Assembly: GCA_900177435.1 (NCBI GenBank)
Contig: FXAI01000001.1
Location: 257,982-321,981, forward strand
Reading direction: 5' to 3'
Source: Alteromonadaceae bacterium Bs31
Lineage (GTDB): Bacteria; Pseudomonadota; Gammaproteobacteria; Pseudomonadales; Cellvibrionaceae
Length of the DNA: 64,000 nucleotides
In this document: positions 11,801-20,902 of the stretch, piece by piece
Numbering within the stretch: position 1 is the first letter of the stretch
Layout of the letters: each line of letters opens with the position of its first letter
The notes under the pieces: model-generated
What the model saw: the letters and a program-made list of their open reading frames with translations, nothing else
What the model was told of the DNA's origin: nothing
The model's database searches: none
Program-made: the position numbers and the translations under genes

Positions 11801-11851
11801 GAAGATTTTGGTACAAGCGTGCAGTTGGGTGTTAATTGGCAAGTGTTTTAA
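8837..11851 (+). CDS. TonB-dependent receptor, probably for oligosaccharides
   Basis: A 1004-residue outer-membrane receptor. It has a signal peptide (about 1-22, ending GVALAQ), a TonB-box-like EEVVVEGVR at 41-49, a plug domain (about 60-190, with NVAESLQRLPGITLQ and INLRGLGPQFVNVTMNG) and a beta-barrel ending in aromatic NWQVF. The plug sequence is of the Xanthomonas/Caulobacter-type TonB receptors often found beside polysaccharide utilisation genes. It is followed by a surface-type lipoprotein and, further on, a pectate lyase, so pectic oligomers are the likely ligand; that is inference. The ribosome-binding site is GTGGAG. Confidence 0.9.
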   Translation: MFKRRMLSVMVALSASGVALAQTETAEESNETALPEEAFIEEVVVEGVRAADLNARALERDKAAFSSVIAQDDAGNFADQNVAESLQRLPGITLQKSEGEGQRINLRGLGPQFVNVTMNGSEMASASLGGDGEDSRGFGLDVVSADMLGGIEVNKTILPSMDTYSTAGSVNLKTVSAFDKGRNTLKLKAQVNSQAYREEANPKFAISGTNLFADETIGVGYSLSAEQRKTVNYENLHHDKLKPSYIDPEGDGVPMLVPYESQMRQENAQRTRFSGSLDLGWKPTDNAQYDLQFSHSEYEDEDIAIREYYRFYGGGTSYFTNPSNNTFGVTDAEVQQQFFIQESEVKTDMAAFQGENTFDGGWTLDYRLAYSTSTNDKPDGRRVQFRIRDLPMLGVFGEDFINGRPLTNEQLSALSGVPEGDFEDNIGAGLISYDANSVPTAYQEQFLYDNIFLEDTSLEDTITSFKINLQKDFEDGALSYIKFGLAAKDYERTRDRNRASLVPENYSNWCSPDGLPTTEEELECTSKATDTRHRADYVDTYVPGHPDMNFEHITQGSAEALLASTRALADNYDPTQSEQDSRKDDYVVTEESASAYIEAEFTISDSSSIITGLRYNTTDFSSEGNFTLRNDRFEDASTSPLSGDIVIPLEGTAKSYTDVHPSIHYRYEPSDEYVVRAALWTSGTRPGFDEARAYAQFVGRLNLCLTDETHPDFGTVDGCGDNPAGDWSLTEADLETSTVVAADNNIKLGNTALDPMFAVNFDASFGWYPNDDLFLQAAFFYKDIKDFIVEVRGKTSTEGNLPVDLPLDQIPYYNFDPNTAYEDVNLFDNGDSASVYGLELTYTQYFGSGLFVQSNATILDSEADMGADLRAETIRLPDMADTSVNFTLGWENDLASVRLIANHTSKILDKVGSCTQADIDSDAGGIPFNCESWNDIYYDAATNIDFKATYNVTDDVQVFFDAINLTQQVTNRYMEGNQYAGGPLMYRHEDFGTSVQLGVNWQVF

Positions 11852-11938
11852 TAGAAATGTGACACAAGAGGTGCAGTAAGCACCTCTTTTTTCATTCGAT
11901 GGAATAATAAAGACCGAAATAATACCAAATGGTGATTT

Positions 11939-14338
11939 ATGACTAATTTAAAAATTTTTTCAGCTTTAGCGCTGACGAGCATACTTGCTGCCTGTGGTGG
12001 TGAAGCAGATCGCAAAACTCCAGACGTTGTCGTACCAACGAATACTCCGACAGAGGTTCCAGTGCCTACTGAGCCCCCTGTTTCGGGAGATCATATACCT
12101 TTCGCCGAAGACTTTACTGTAAGTAGCACGGTAGACTTTTATGACCGTGCATATAAAGAATTGACGGGAGACTACCCCGAAGAGGAAGACCAGTTTTATT
12201 TCTCAACCGGTGGTGTATTTAAAGACGGAGAGCTAGATCCGACCGGAGGTAACTGGATTACCGCTGATAATGACCAATCCATGCGCTTGGGCAATTCACG
12301 TTTTTCTATAGCACAACCAGCCCGTGAACCAGGCGATGCTCGCACCAAAACTTCAATTGCGACCGATACTTCAACTTGGGGTGAACTTGATCTTTCACAG
12401 GATTATCGCTTGTCTTTTTGCGTTGTTGCGGGCTCAGAAGCCTCTTCTGGCAGTAGCCTTTTTCAGCTCTACATCGACAATAACTCCACATCTTCGTCCG
12501 CTTCTATTCATGGCGGAGCTTCCCGGGTAGTAAATATCAGCACCGCTGAATTTATTCCTGGCAAACGAGTTGTTATTAATATTCCTGGCGATATCGATTT
12601 GGATGAAGATGGAACTGGGGACGTGGTTGTTGTTTCAAATGTTGGAACCGCATCCTCATTTCTTCAAATGCGCGTAAGCAGCGGTGGTTACATTGTGCTT
12701 GACGATTTGGTTCTTGAGTATCAATCAGATACTACACTGGGTGATGCGCAAACAGGTTGTGACACCAAAACCACAGAGTGGGCAGAAGAAAATCCGTTTG
12801 TAGATGCACCAGAGCCAACTGACGTACCTTCTGTTGAGCCTACGGTTACCCCAACACAACCTCCAGTAGATGGAGACGTTGCTTGGAACATCTATGATGG
12901 TGCAGTGAGCCCGCTTACTGATGACTCATTAACGCTGGCTGATGCTTCAACGGATAAGTTTGGCGCTTCAAATGCGAAGCCAGACGGCACAGAGGATTTC
13001 TTCACTCCAAACGGTGATGGAACAGTTGCCTTCCTCACGCCTGTTGATGACATAAGTATGATGGCCAGGTATGTGTTCGAAGATTTTGCTCCTGCGGACT
13101 ACCCGCGTTACTTCACCGGTTTGATTCGTGCCAAAGGTGTGGATTCATTCAAGACTATGGATTTCGATCTCAACCTTGCTGATGGCACTGCGGGAACGCG
13201 TATTAAACTGATACTGCGTGCCGATGGTAGTAATCAAGGTGTTCAGGTTGATAAAGGTGATCCCGCTGGAGAAAAGCCTACGGCATATACTGCTGAGGCA
13301 TACACGGATTATCGTATTTATCAGATTTCAGTTGAACTGACTGCAGCACAAGAGGGTACGGCTAATGTCTACCTGGCTGGAAATGACACGCCAATTATTA
13401 CGATGACTGGTGACTCCACTACACCATTTGGTGCGAGCAAAGCTGGCGACAATTATGTTCGCATTGGTGACGGAAGTAGCTCTTTGCTGGATTACAGCAG
13501 TGAAGTCGACTGGATGATCTGGACTGACGAAGAGGCTTACGTGCCTTCCGAACTTAAGGGCAAACTCCCTGCAAACATTGGCGATATACCAGGTTACGAA
13601 GATGCTGCACCTAGCATTTCATGGAACGTGTATGACGGTACAGTGAGCCCGCTTACTGATGACTCATTAACGCTGGCTGATGCTTCAACGGATAAGTTTG
13701 GCGCTTCAAATGCGAAGCCAGACGGCACAGAGGATTTCTTCACTCCAAATGGTGATGGAACAGTTGCCTTCCTCACACCTGTCGATGACATAAGTATGAT
13801 GGCCAGGTATGTGTTCGAAGATTTTGCTCCTACGGACTACCCGCGTTACTTCACCGGTTTGATCCGTGCGAAAGGTGTGGATTCGTTCAAGACTATGGAT
13901 TTCGATCTCAACCTTGCAGATGGCACTGCTGGAACGCGTATTAAACTGATACTGCGTGCCGATGGTAGTAATCAAGGTGTTCAGGTTGATAAAGGTGATC
14001 CCGCTGGAGAAAAGCCTACGGCATATACTGCTGAGGCATACACGGATTATCGTATTTATCAGCTTTCAGTTGAACTGACAGCAGCACAAGAGGGTACAGC
14101 TAATGTTTACTTGGCTGGAAGTGACACGCCAATTATTACTATGACTGGTGATGCCACAACACCATTTGGTGCCAGTAAAGCTGGCGACAACTATGTTCGC
14201 ATCGGTGACGGAAGTAGCTCTTTGTTGGATTACAGCAGTGAAGTCGATTGGATGATCTGGACTGATGAAGACGCCTACTTACCTTCTGAATTATCCGGTG
14301 CATTGCCCAGCGCAATTGGTGACACAACGGGTTACTAA
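11939..14338 (+). CDS. Lipoprotein with tandem 246-residue repeats, probable glycan binding
   Basis: A 799-residue protein with a lipobox (ILAAC, Cys19) and Thr/Pro-rich linkers. One beta-rich module (about 52-265) contains FAEDFT, SIHGGASRV and FLQMRVSSGGYIVLDDLVLE, a pattern seen beside pectate lyases. Two almost identical 246-residue modules follow (about 316-561 and 562-799), each starting W-N-I/V-Y-D-G and ending DYSSEVDWMIW. I see no catalytic motif, so I read it as a surface glycan-binding lipoprotein partnering the receptor upstream, 87 bases away. The exact fold and ligand are unknown. A terminator follows. Confidence 0.65.
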   Translation: MTNLKIFSALALTSILAACGGEADRKTPDVVVPTNTPTEVPVPTEPPVSGDHIPFAEDFTVSSTVDFYDRAYKELTGDYPEEEDQFYFSTGGVFKDGELDPTGGNWITADNDQSMRLGNSRFSIAQPAREPGDARTKTSIATDTSTWGELDLSQDYRLSFCVVAGSEASSGSSLFQLYIDNNSTSSSASIHGGASRVVNISTAEFIPGKRVVINIPGDIDLDEDGTGDVVVVSNVGTASSFLQMRVSSGGYIVLDDLVLEYQSDTTLGDAQTGCDTKTTEWAEENPFVDAPEPTDVPSVEPTVTPTQPPVDGDVAWNIYDGAVSPLTDDSLTLADASTDKFGASNAKPDGTEDFFTPNGDGTVAFLTPVDDISMMARYVFEDFAPADYPRYFTGLIRAKGVDSFKTMDFDLNLADGTAGTRIKLILRADGSNQGVQVDKGDPAGEKPTAYTAEAYTDYRIYQISVELTAAQEGTANVYLAGNDTPIITMTGDSTTPFGASKAGDNYVRIGDGSSSLLDYSSEVDWMIWTDEEAYVPSELKGKLPANIGDIPGYEDAAPSISWNVYDGTVSPLTDDSLTLADASTDKFGASNAKPDGTEDFFTPNGDGTVAFLTPVDDISMMARYVFEDFAPTDYPRYFTGLIRAKGVDSFKTMDFDLNLADGTAGTRIKLILRADGSNQGVQVDKGDPAGEKPTAYTAEAYTDYRIYQLSVELTAAQEGTANVYLAGSDTPIITMTGDATTPFGASKAGDNYVRIGDGSSSLLDYSSEVDWMIWTDEDAYLPSELSGALPSAIGDTTGY
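12884..14335 (+). repeat. 738-bp in-frame tandem duplication
   Basis: The unit starting at 12884 (TGG AAC) recurs at 13622, a period of 738 bp or exactly 246 codons. The two copies differ by only scattered, mostly silent changes, so the duplication is recent or is kept uniform by gene conversion. Confidence 0.95.
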
Positions 14339-14391
14339 CTCCTTTAAGTTAGTCTCTAGCCCATAGCGCAGTCGCGTGGGCTGAAGCTTTA

Positions 14392-14424
14392 AAGCCGCTT
14401 CCTCTAAAGGGAAGCGGCTTTTTT
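14392..14424 (+). terminator. Rho-independent terminator after the repeat lipoprotein
   Basis: AAGCCGCTTCC at 14392-14402 pairs with GGAAGCGGCTT at 14410-14420 (11 bp), followed by a T run. Confidence 0.9.
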
Positions 14425-14771
14425 ATTTGCAGGAGGGCGTACGTATACAGAGTATGGTAGAGAGCAGTATTCAAACCGGCTTGGAATTGAATATTTTTAT
14501 ATTTGAACCCCTTCCGTACTCCCTTTCTATCTACCGTGTAAATACGCAAAACACCCCAGCTTGCACTAAGCTGTTATTAAATATAGGTATTCTTTCAAAT
14601 GCCTTACATGTTGACATGCCCTGCATGTAATGTGCTCCGATGTACCCCAATTCTCGCATTAGGCGCCCAATGTGGCAGAGCCCGCTATCGTGCTGCAGTG
14701 CACTGTAAATGCGGTGGTGATTGGAGACGATCTTTCGCACTAGGGAAATAAATGTTACCAGCAGTTTTTCG
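14425..14771. other. Intergenic region, nothing certain
   Basis: About 350 bases between the terminator at 14424 and the next gene. No gene or clear motif is supported. A reverse-strand stretch vaguely like a transposase helix-turn-helix was considered and not kept. Confidence 0.5.
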
Positions 14772-15671
14772 ATGAGATTCATTCTGATGAGAGCAAGTGT
14801 CTGGCTATTGTGTACTTTGCTAGCTTTTTCTTTGCCTGCCCTAGCGGTTGAGCAGGGCTCTCAAATGGTTTTCCGTTATTGGGACTGGGGTAAAACGCCG
14901 CAACGAGATAATTACCAGTTTCAGTTGTTGAGAGCCGTGTTAGAAAATACAAAACCAGAATACGGCGGTTATAGCTTGCAACGCGTTATGGCGAGCTTCA
15001 GCACGGCGCGAGCGCGGCGTGAGATTAACCACGGTAATCAAATAAATGTTCGCGTCGGTCCCTACCATACGCCGACATCGTTAAGTAATCCTGCCGTAGG
15101 GGCTAACCTCAGTGTCGATTTTCCCATCGCCGAAAATTTACTTGGCTACAGGCAGTTAATTATTCGCAAAGCGGATCTTGGTAAATTCGCCAGTATTAAA
15201 ACTGAAGAAGAATTAAAAAAACTGACTATGGGGCAGGGTAGGGGTTGGGAAGATGTTCGCCTGTATCGGGCGGAGGGTTATCGAGTTGACGATAGTGCAA
15301 ATATCGACACCTTGTTTCAGATGCTGGTACGAAAACGATTCGATTATATTTCTATGAGCATTATAGAGACGAGTTCCTTTTTATCTGATGATCAATTTTC
15401 GTCAGAATTAACCGTGGCACCGTCTTTATTTATTTACTATCCACTCCCGCTGGTTTACTACGTGGGAATAAATGAAAGTGCAATGGCAGAGCGGATTAAA
15501 CTTGGGCTGTTGCGGCTTGAGCAAGAGGGCATCAAGAAAAAATTGTTCGAAAGGTTTTATGCTGGCGAGGTTGAAGAGTTAAAGCGAGAGGGTAATACCT
15601 TTTTTGAAGTGGATAACGCAGTAGTACCCGCTGATTTTAAACTAAGCCCCCCCTACTTTAGGCGACCTTAA
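14772..15671 (+). CDS. Periplasmic solute-binding-like protein (SBP family 3 fold)
   Basis: The start at 14772 gives 299 residues with a signal peptide of about 26 residues (LLCTLLAFSLPALA). A TTG start at 14721 would add an implausible N-terminus. The mature part has the pattern of small periplasmic binding proteins related to amino-acid-type SBPs: an early FRYWDWGKTPQRDNYQ segment, a hinge-like region near GVGP/YHTPTSL, and a C-terminal LRLEQEGIKKKLFERFY helix. No ABC permease genes are adjacent, so it may serve sensing or a distant transporter. The fold is inferred; the ligand is unknown. Confidence 0.55.
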   Translation: MRFILMRASVWLLCTLLAFSLPALAVEQGSQMVFRYWDWGKTPQRDNYQFQLLRAVLENTKPEYGGYSLQRVMASFSTARARREINHGNQINVRVGPYHTPTSLSNPAVGANLSVDFPIAENLLGYRQLIIRKADLGKFASIKTEEELKKLTMGQGRGWEDVRLYRAEGYRVDDSANIDTLFQMLVRKRFDYISMSIIETSSFLSDDQFSSELTVAPSLFIYYPLPLVYYVGINESAMAERIKLGLLRLEQEGIKKKLFERFYAGEVEELKREGNTFFEVDNAVVPADFKLSPPYFRRP

Positions 15672-16076
15672 GCAAGGGAATAACACTTTTTTTTAGAGCG
15701 TCTATCCAGCCGTCCCGGCTCGCAGTATCTTGGTTAATGCACTTAAGTTCAAGCTATGGTCTCAGCAGGTTCGAGCTTTTTAATACTAAGGTTTCTACGC
15801 ATTTATTATTTTCATCCCTTTCCCCAGACATTTGATTTAAGCAAATTGATAGCAGAATGCTAAGGTTCTGGCATACAAGTTGGGGGAAATACTTATTCCG
15901 TTAATTGTTTATTTCTTATCTTGGGCGTATTCATTGTGAGCCTCTTGTTGCTTGATTTAATTCACAAAACCTGACTTTAGCGACAGTTTCCAGTGTGCTG
16001 ATCATAATGTTTATGGACATTGCAGATGGCGCGCGGTTATTCTTTTGTCTGTAACCGATTACCGGCTGGAATCTCA
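15672..16076. other. Intergenic region, no feature recognised
   Basis: About 400 A+T-rich bases before the pectate lyase lipoprotein. I see no gene, strong hairpin or convincing promoter motif. Confidence 0.5.
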
Positions 16077-18233
16077 ATGAATCTAAAATTAGTCTTTATC
16101 TTTTTGTTTGTTTTCTGCCTTGTCGCCTGTGGTGGCGGTTCTGGTTCTACCGGGCCTTCCGGCTCGAATAATACTGGTTCTTCTTCAAGCAGCTCTTCCA
16201 GTAGCTCATCATCGAGTGGTGAAGCGCTGAGTTCCAGTTCATCAAGCAATAGTTCAACATCCACCAGTACTTCCGGTGGTGGCAGTTCTTCCTCCTCCAC
16301 CAGTTCAAGCTCCGGTTCTTCAACAAGTTCTAGTAGCTCCTCCTCTTCTAGCTCAAGCGGTTCTGGCCTGGGGCAAAATCTTGCAATTGCCGCGGGTTCG
16401 GATGGCTCCAGCAAAGGCAGCGGCAGTAGCTATGGCAATGTGCGAGACGGCAGTTTGAGTTCTTATTGGGCTCCAGCCTCCAGCACAGCGGAGAGAATCT
16501 CTATTAAATGGGGAAGTGCCACGACTATAACTACGGTGATTATTCGAGAGCTCAATAACGCGACTAGCTCCTGGCGTTTGGTGAACAATGATAATGATGA
16601 GGTTCTTGCCTCTGGTACAAGCCTGGGTAGTGAGGTGATCCTCGATGTTGGTGCTGTAAGCTTGAAAAAGCTTAACCTGATGATCGATGGCGCCTCGTCT
16701 GCCCCGCAGATTGCTGAGATAGAGGTTTATAATGGCGGTGCGGCGATTACGCCAACGCCCACAGAGGCACCAAGCCCCGCGCCTACACCAGTGCCAACAC
16801 AAGTTCCTGATGCTACTCCCACCCCCGAGCTTTCTGATGATTGTTCGCAATTGATCTGCGACGCCGACATAAATTGGCGAGAGTCTGCATTGCAAACGGA
16901 TCAAGAATTAGTGGCTTGCCTGAAAGAGTCATTAGGTACGCCAGTGGGTTATGGTGAGGATACAACAGGGGGTTACGATGCTGGTGGTGGAAGTAATCTG
17001 GTTGTTATTACCAAGGGGGGAGCAAGCTCTCCAGAGCAGCAGATTCTGGATGCTATCAGCAGTACTGCGCACAACTGGATTGTTTTCGATAAAGACGATT
17101 TTGCTGTAGAAACTGAGTTGGCTATGTATCGCTTGGGGTGCAGTGATGGCTCGGTTTTGTCCGCGCTGGGAGGTGCCAGTACGGCGGAATGTTTAGATCA
17201 CAAGCTTTGGTGCCAAAATAATGGTATTGCTGCGGCAAGCTGTGAAGATGAATTCTTCAACGACAAAATTAACGATTCGGCTTTAAATGCCCTCAAGCTT
17301 AAGCTGATTGACTCCAATACCACTATCGATGGGCGTGGTACGAACGCTTACTTTTTGTTTAGCGGTTTTAAAATCGGTAGTGACAGTAGCGGCAGCTCTA
17401 CCCATATTTCGGAAAACGTAATTATCACCAATAACCGTTTTGTGGGAGCAGGGCATACGGAAGACCATAATCTCGACCCGGATATGATTCGCTCAACCGG
17501 CGCCTCTCACGATATATGGATTCACCAAAACACCTTTGATAACACCGGCGACTCTGCTTTCGACGTCAAGGTGGGTGCTTACGACATCACGGTTTCTTTT
17601 AACAAGTTGCTGAATGTTAAGCGCGCAGCGCTGCATGGCTCTTCAGATAGCCGAACGATAAATGAGCAAATACGCAGTACCATTCACAACAATCTGTTTG
17701 TGACTACCGATGCGGACTATGGCCTGAGCACCTACAACACAATGCGTCGTGTGCCCCTGTTGCGTCGCGGGTCTACTCACCTGTTTAACAACGTGTTCTA
17801 CGGTTACCGCAAGGATGTGATGAGCGTGCGCGTGGGCGGCAGTGCTTTGGTGGAAGACTCGGTGTTTGTAAACAATGTAACGAACAGCAAAGGTGATGAC
17901 CTGCAGGATTGGATCGATAACCTTTTCGACGAGGCTGTGGAGCAAGGAAATCTCAGTATTAGCGGTACCTATGTCTGGGAGTCTAACGCCAACTGCGAGC
18001 TTTCCGGCTCCGCTGGGGATCTAAGCCGTTCTGTTGGAACGCCGCCGAACCTCTTCGCCGATTACAATTCGGCCTCTCAGGCTGTAATTAGCAACAATCG
18101 CTTTGTCGCCGGTAGTGAACTTCGCAATTACCTCCTGGCAACGGCAGGGAAGGGCGCTATGACCCCCTACGTGTCGAGCTATAATCTGGGGGAAAATGTA
18201 ATTCTGGATTCCGCTCCTGCCAGCTGCCAGTAA
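16077..18233 (+). CDS. PL1-like pectate lyase lipoprotein with carbohydrate-binding module
   Basis: The ATG at 16077 gives 718 residues and puts the lipobox CLVAC (Cys18) after a short hydrophobic segment; a start at 16020 would bury it. After a Ser-rich linker (about 25-95) comes an F5/8C-like beta-sandwich module (about 97-218, NLAIAAGSDGSSKGSGSSYG), then a Pro/Thr linker and a right-handed beta-helix lyase domain (about 255-718). The lyase carries NTTIDGRG, VIITNNRF, SHDIWIHQNTFDNTGDSAFDVK and HNNLFVTT, the layout of family 1 pectate lyases. It should cleave polygalacturonate by beta-elimination while anchored in the outer membrane. Exact subfamily is uncertain. Confidence 0.75.
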   Translation: MNLKLVFIFLFVFCLVACGGGSGSTGPSGSNNTGSSSSSSSSSSSSSGEALSSSSSSNSSTSTSTSGGGSSSSSTSSSSGSSTSSSSSSSSSSSGSGLGQNLAIAAGSDGSSKGSGSSYGNVRDGSLSSYWAPASSTAERISIKWGSATTITTVIIRELNNATSSWRLVNNDNDEVLASGTSLGSEVILDVGAVSLKKLNLMIDGASSAPQIAEIEVYNGGAAITPTPTEAPSPAPTPVPTQVPDATPTPELSDDCSQLICDADINWRESALQTDQELVACLKESLGTPVGYGEDTTGGYDAGGGSNLVVITKGGASSPEQQILDAISSTAHNWIVFDKDDFAVETELAMYRLGCSDGSVLSALGGASTAECLDHKLWCQNNGIAAASCEDEFFNDKINDSALNALKLKLIDSNTTIDGRGTNAYFLFSGFKIGSDSSGSSTHISENVIITNNRFVGAGHTEDHNLDPDMIRSTGASHDIWIHQNTFDNTGDSAFDVKVGAYDITVSFNKLLNVKRAALHGSSDSRTINEQIRSTIHNNLFVTTDADYGLSTYNTMRRVPLLRRGSTHLFNNVFYGYRKDVMSVRVGGSALVEDSVFVNNVTNSKGDDLQDWIDNLFDEAVEQGNLSISGTYVWESNANCELSGSAGDLSRSVGTPPNLFADYNSASQAVISNNRFVAGSELRNYLLATAGKGAMTPYVSSYNLGENVILDSAPASCQ

Positions 18234-18264
18234 ACTCAAAGCGCAGCAGCGGGTATCGTTAGTA

Positions 18265-18288
18265 AAGGCGCCAAGTGGTGCCTTTTTT
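18265..18288 (+). terminator. Rho-independent terminator of the pectate lyase lipoprotein
   Basis: AAGGCGCC at 18265-18272 pairs with GGTGCCTT at 18277-18284 (one G-U pair), followed by T residues to 18288. Confidence 0.8.
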
Positions 18289-18452
18289 ATGCCCCTGAGC
18301 TTAGTAGGACTTAAAGCTACTTGCATAGGTGTGTAAGTGCGCTGATATACTGGCCCAATGAGAGTCATTGTGTGATACGTATTCGTCATGAGTTCGTAGA
18401 TATAGACACAATGGCGCGTAAAGCTGGATTAAAGTAAGTGCGAGAGCGATTT

Positions 18453-18662
18453 ATGACTGACACCAAGCAGAGTACTGCCCCAATGGACGGTGAGTTGGAG
18501 CAGAAGAAAAAAAAGAAAAGCGAACCGGATGATAAAGCCCAATGCCGCCACGGTTTTCACGACTACGTAGAAAAAGAAGGTGAGCACACAGACGAACAGG
18601 GTAAACCTGTGAAATTATTCAAGTGCAGTAGCTGTGGCAAGGAGAAAACCCAGGCAGACTAG
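18453..18662 (+). CDS. Small zinc-ribbon-like protein, unknown function
   Basis: The start at 18453 gives 69 residues. The N-terminal half is highly charged (a run of Lys). The C-terminal half has Cys and His spaced as a possible zinc site: CRHGFHDY, then FKCSSCGKEK. The role is unknown; it could be a small nucleic-acid- or protein-binding factor. It stands alone, with no obvious operon partner. Confidence 0.55.
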   Translation: MTDTKQSTAPMDGELEQKKKKKSEPDDKAQCRHGFHDYVEKEGEHTDEQGKPVKLFKCSSCGKEKTQAD

Positions 18663-18983
18663 CGCAAGGATTATTAGCCTAGTCATCCAACCAAGCCGCT
18701 ATTACACGTTTAAGCGGGTGAGCTGTAAAACTGGCCTTGGGTGTAAGCCCGGGCGCTTTGGCTTTGTGCCGCAAACTTGCTGCTTATCTATTGTTTTCCT
18801 GCTGTGCCCTGCGTAGGCAAGATGGCGCAAGGAATGCAGAGGTGAAGCTAAAAGCCGGCGTGTTGCGTTTCAGTACCAGTGCTCAAAACCAGTGCTCAAA
18901 TTAACGCTGCTCACTTTTCAGTCTCTTAGTAAACCGTGCTATCGATAAAGCACGTGGTAGCGCGCGCAGGCGCAACATTCGGG
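18663..18983. other. Intergenic region between convergent genes
   Basis: About 320 bases with no gene. CGTGCT and AGCACG (18933-18952) form a hairpin downstream of purN on the reverse strand and could act as its terminator; the T tail is weak. Confidence 0.5.
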
Positions 18984-19631
18984 CTAAAGCCGAATCTCCT
19001 CTCCATCCAAACAGGCTTTGCCCTCAATCATTTTTAGTCTGCCCCTGGCGAACCAGCCGATGGCGAGAGGGTAGATGCGATGCTCTTCACGCAGTACGCG
19101 TTCAGCAAGCCGTTCTGCGGTATCACCCTGCTGTATTGGTACTTTGGCTTGTATTACCGCCGGGCCGCCGTCCAGTTCTGCGGTAACAAAGTGCACTGTC
19201 ACACCATGTTCCGTATCTCCGGCATCTATGGCTCGTTGGTGGGTGTGTAAGCCTTGGTATTTGGGCAGAAGGGAAGGGTGGATATTGAGCATGCGTCCCA
19301 GATAGTGGGTGGTGAATCCGGGGGTGAGTATGCGCATAAAGCCGGCAAGCACCACCAGCTCGGCTTGGTATTTATCGATACAATCTTTAAGTGCGCTGTC
19401 GAAGGCGTCGCGGCTTTCAAAGCCTTTATGGCTGAGCACTTCTGTCGTGATATTGTGAGCTTGGGCGCGAGCCAAGCCTTTAACGCCATCCTTGTTGCTA
19501 ATAACGGCTTTTATGGATATCGGTATTTCACCCGCTTGCTGGGCATCAATGATGGCTTGCAGGTTACTGCCGCTGCCAGAGATTAAAACAACGGTGCGGC
19601 AGGCTTTTACTGGCGTAGTGGTTTCGCTCAC
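18984..19631 (-). CDS. purN: Phosphoribosylglycinamide formyltransferase
   Basis: PurN transfers a formyl group from 10-formyltetrahydrofolate to GAR in step three of purine synthesis. The 215-residue product contains VVLISGSGSNLQAIIDA (phosphate-binding loop), the active-site segment MLNIHPSLLPKYQGLHTHQRAIDAG and GVTVHFVTAELDGGP, whose Asp is catalytic in the family. It is second in a purMN operon, starting 25 bases after purM ends. Confidence 0.97.
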   Translation of the reverse strand: MSETTTPVKACRTVVLISGSGSNLQAIIDAQQAGEIPISIKAVISNKDGVKGLARAQAHNITTEVLSHKGFESRDAFDSALKDCIDKYQAELVVLAGFMRILTPGFTTHYLGRMLNIHPSLLPKYQGLHTHQRAIDAGDTEHGVTVHFVTAELDGGPAVIQAKVPIQQGDTAERLAERVLREEHRIYPLAIGWFARGRLKMIEGKACLDGEEIRL

Positions 19632-19656
19632 AATGGGGTTCTTCTGTAAGCCTTAA

Positions 19657-20709
19657 TCAGCTTAGGTTGCGCAGTTCAACGCGCTCTTCGCCTGGCGAGC
19701 ACGCTTCGATCTGGCCCACGATAAACGCTTGCTCACCAGCCTCGTTGAGTAATTGCAGCGTGGCATTTACCTGATCTTGCGCAACGCAGATCACCATGCC
19801 AACACCGCAGTTAAATGTGCGGTACATTTCCGCCGGTGCGACGCCGCCGTGTTCTTTTAGCCAGGCAAAAACATCCGGGAGTTGCCAGCGGCTGCACTCG
19901 ATCACCGCTCTTGCGCTTTCAGGCAGCACGCGCGGAATATTCTCGGTGAGGCCTCCACCAGTGATATGGCTTAAGGCTTTCACTTCGATACTATTGATAA
20001 GTTGCAGTAGCGGTTTGACATAGATCTTTGTCGGTTCCAGCAGGGCGCTACCCAGTGTGGTTTTGCCGAGCTTTGTGTTGAGGTCTGCACCGCTTACCTC
20101 AAGGATTTTACGAATCAATGAATAACCGTTTGAATGGGGGCCGCTGGAGGGCAGAGCGATTAACACATCGCCCGCGCTTACTTTGCTGCCATCAATAATC
20201 TTTTTCTTTTCCACAATGCCCACGCAGAAGCCTGCCAGGTCATAGTCTTCGCCCTCGTACATGCCTGGCATTTCCGCAGTTTCGCCGCCTACCAATGCGC
20301 AGCCTGCCTGGGAGCAGCCTTCTCCAATACCTTCTACTACTTGGCTGGCGACGTCTACGGAAAGCTTGCCACTCGCGTAGTAGTCGAGGAAGAACAGCGG
20401 CTCTGCACCGCCCACGATCAGGTCGTTCACACACATGGCGACCAAGTCGATACCAATGGTGTCGTGCTTATTCAGCTGCATGGCCAGCTTCAGCTTGGTG
20501 CCTACGCCATCTGTGCCCGATACCAGTACAGGCTCTTGATAGCCTGTCGGTAGCTCAAACATGGCACCGAAGCCACCAAGGCCAGCTAATACCTCGGGCC
20601 TTCTTGTGCGCTTGGCGACACCTTTAATGCGTTCAACAAGGGCGTTTCCGGCGTCTATATCAACACCAGCGTCTTTGTAGCTCAGGGAGGGAGGGTTTTG
20701 CTCGGTCAT
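19657..20709 (-). CDS. purM: Phosphoribosylformylglycinamidine cyclo-ligase (AIR synthetase)
   Basis: PurM closes the imidazole ring of AIR using ATP. The start at 20709 ([18 protein letters not shown]) gives 350 residues, the family length; the frame is open to 20760, but that extension is atypical. Conserved segments include [24 protein letters not shown] and [14 protein letters not shown]-like sequence. It is the first gene of purMN and diverges from the DUF2066-hda pair, an arrangement common in pseudomonad-type gammaproteobacteria. Confidence 0.97.
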   Translation of the reverse strand: MTEQNPPSLSYKDAGVDIDAGNALVERIKGVAKRTRRPEVLAGLGGFGAMFELPTGYQEPVLVSGTDGVGTKLKLAMQLNKHDTIGIDLVAMCVNDLIVGGAEPLFFLDYYASGKLSVDVASQVVEGIGEGCSQAGCALVGGETAEMPGMYEGEDYDLAGFCVGIVEKKKIIDGSKVSAGDVLIALPSSGPHSNGYSLIRKILEVSGADLNTKLGKTTLGSALLEPTKIYVKPLLQLINSIEVKALSHITGGGLTENIPRVLPESARAVIECSRWQLPDVFAWLKEHGGVAPAEMYRTFNCGVGMVICVAQDQVNATLQLLNEAGEQAFIVGQIEACSPGEERVELRNLS

Positions 20710-20902
20710 AATTCTCTGTTCTGGTTCTAGCGTGTGGGAGGCCCGTGAAATGGCGTGCATTCTATCAGTTTCAGTGAGCAGGTGCAGTGTGTCTGAACAA
20801 TTTTAACGTGCTTCAAAAATTATCGCGCTGAAACCCTGTAGGCTTTTTGCCGGGCAAATTGTTGGTACAATCGCGCTTTAATATTTTAGAGATGGAGTAT
20901 TC

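Noticed and set aside
14633-14722. Reverse-strand stretch like an IS3 transposase helix (HHRIYSALQ...GRLMRELG)
   Set aside because: The spacing between the conserved parts is about four residues too short and nothing around it continues the similarity.
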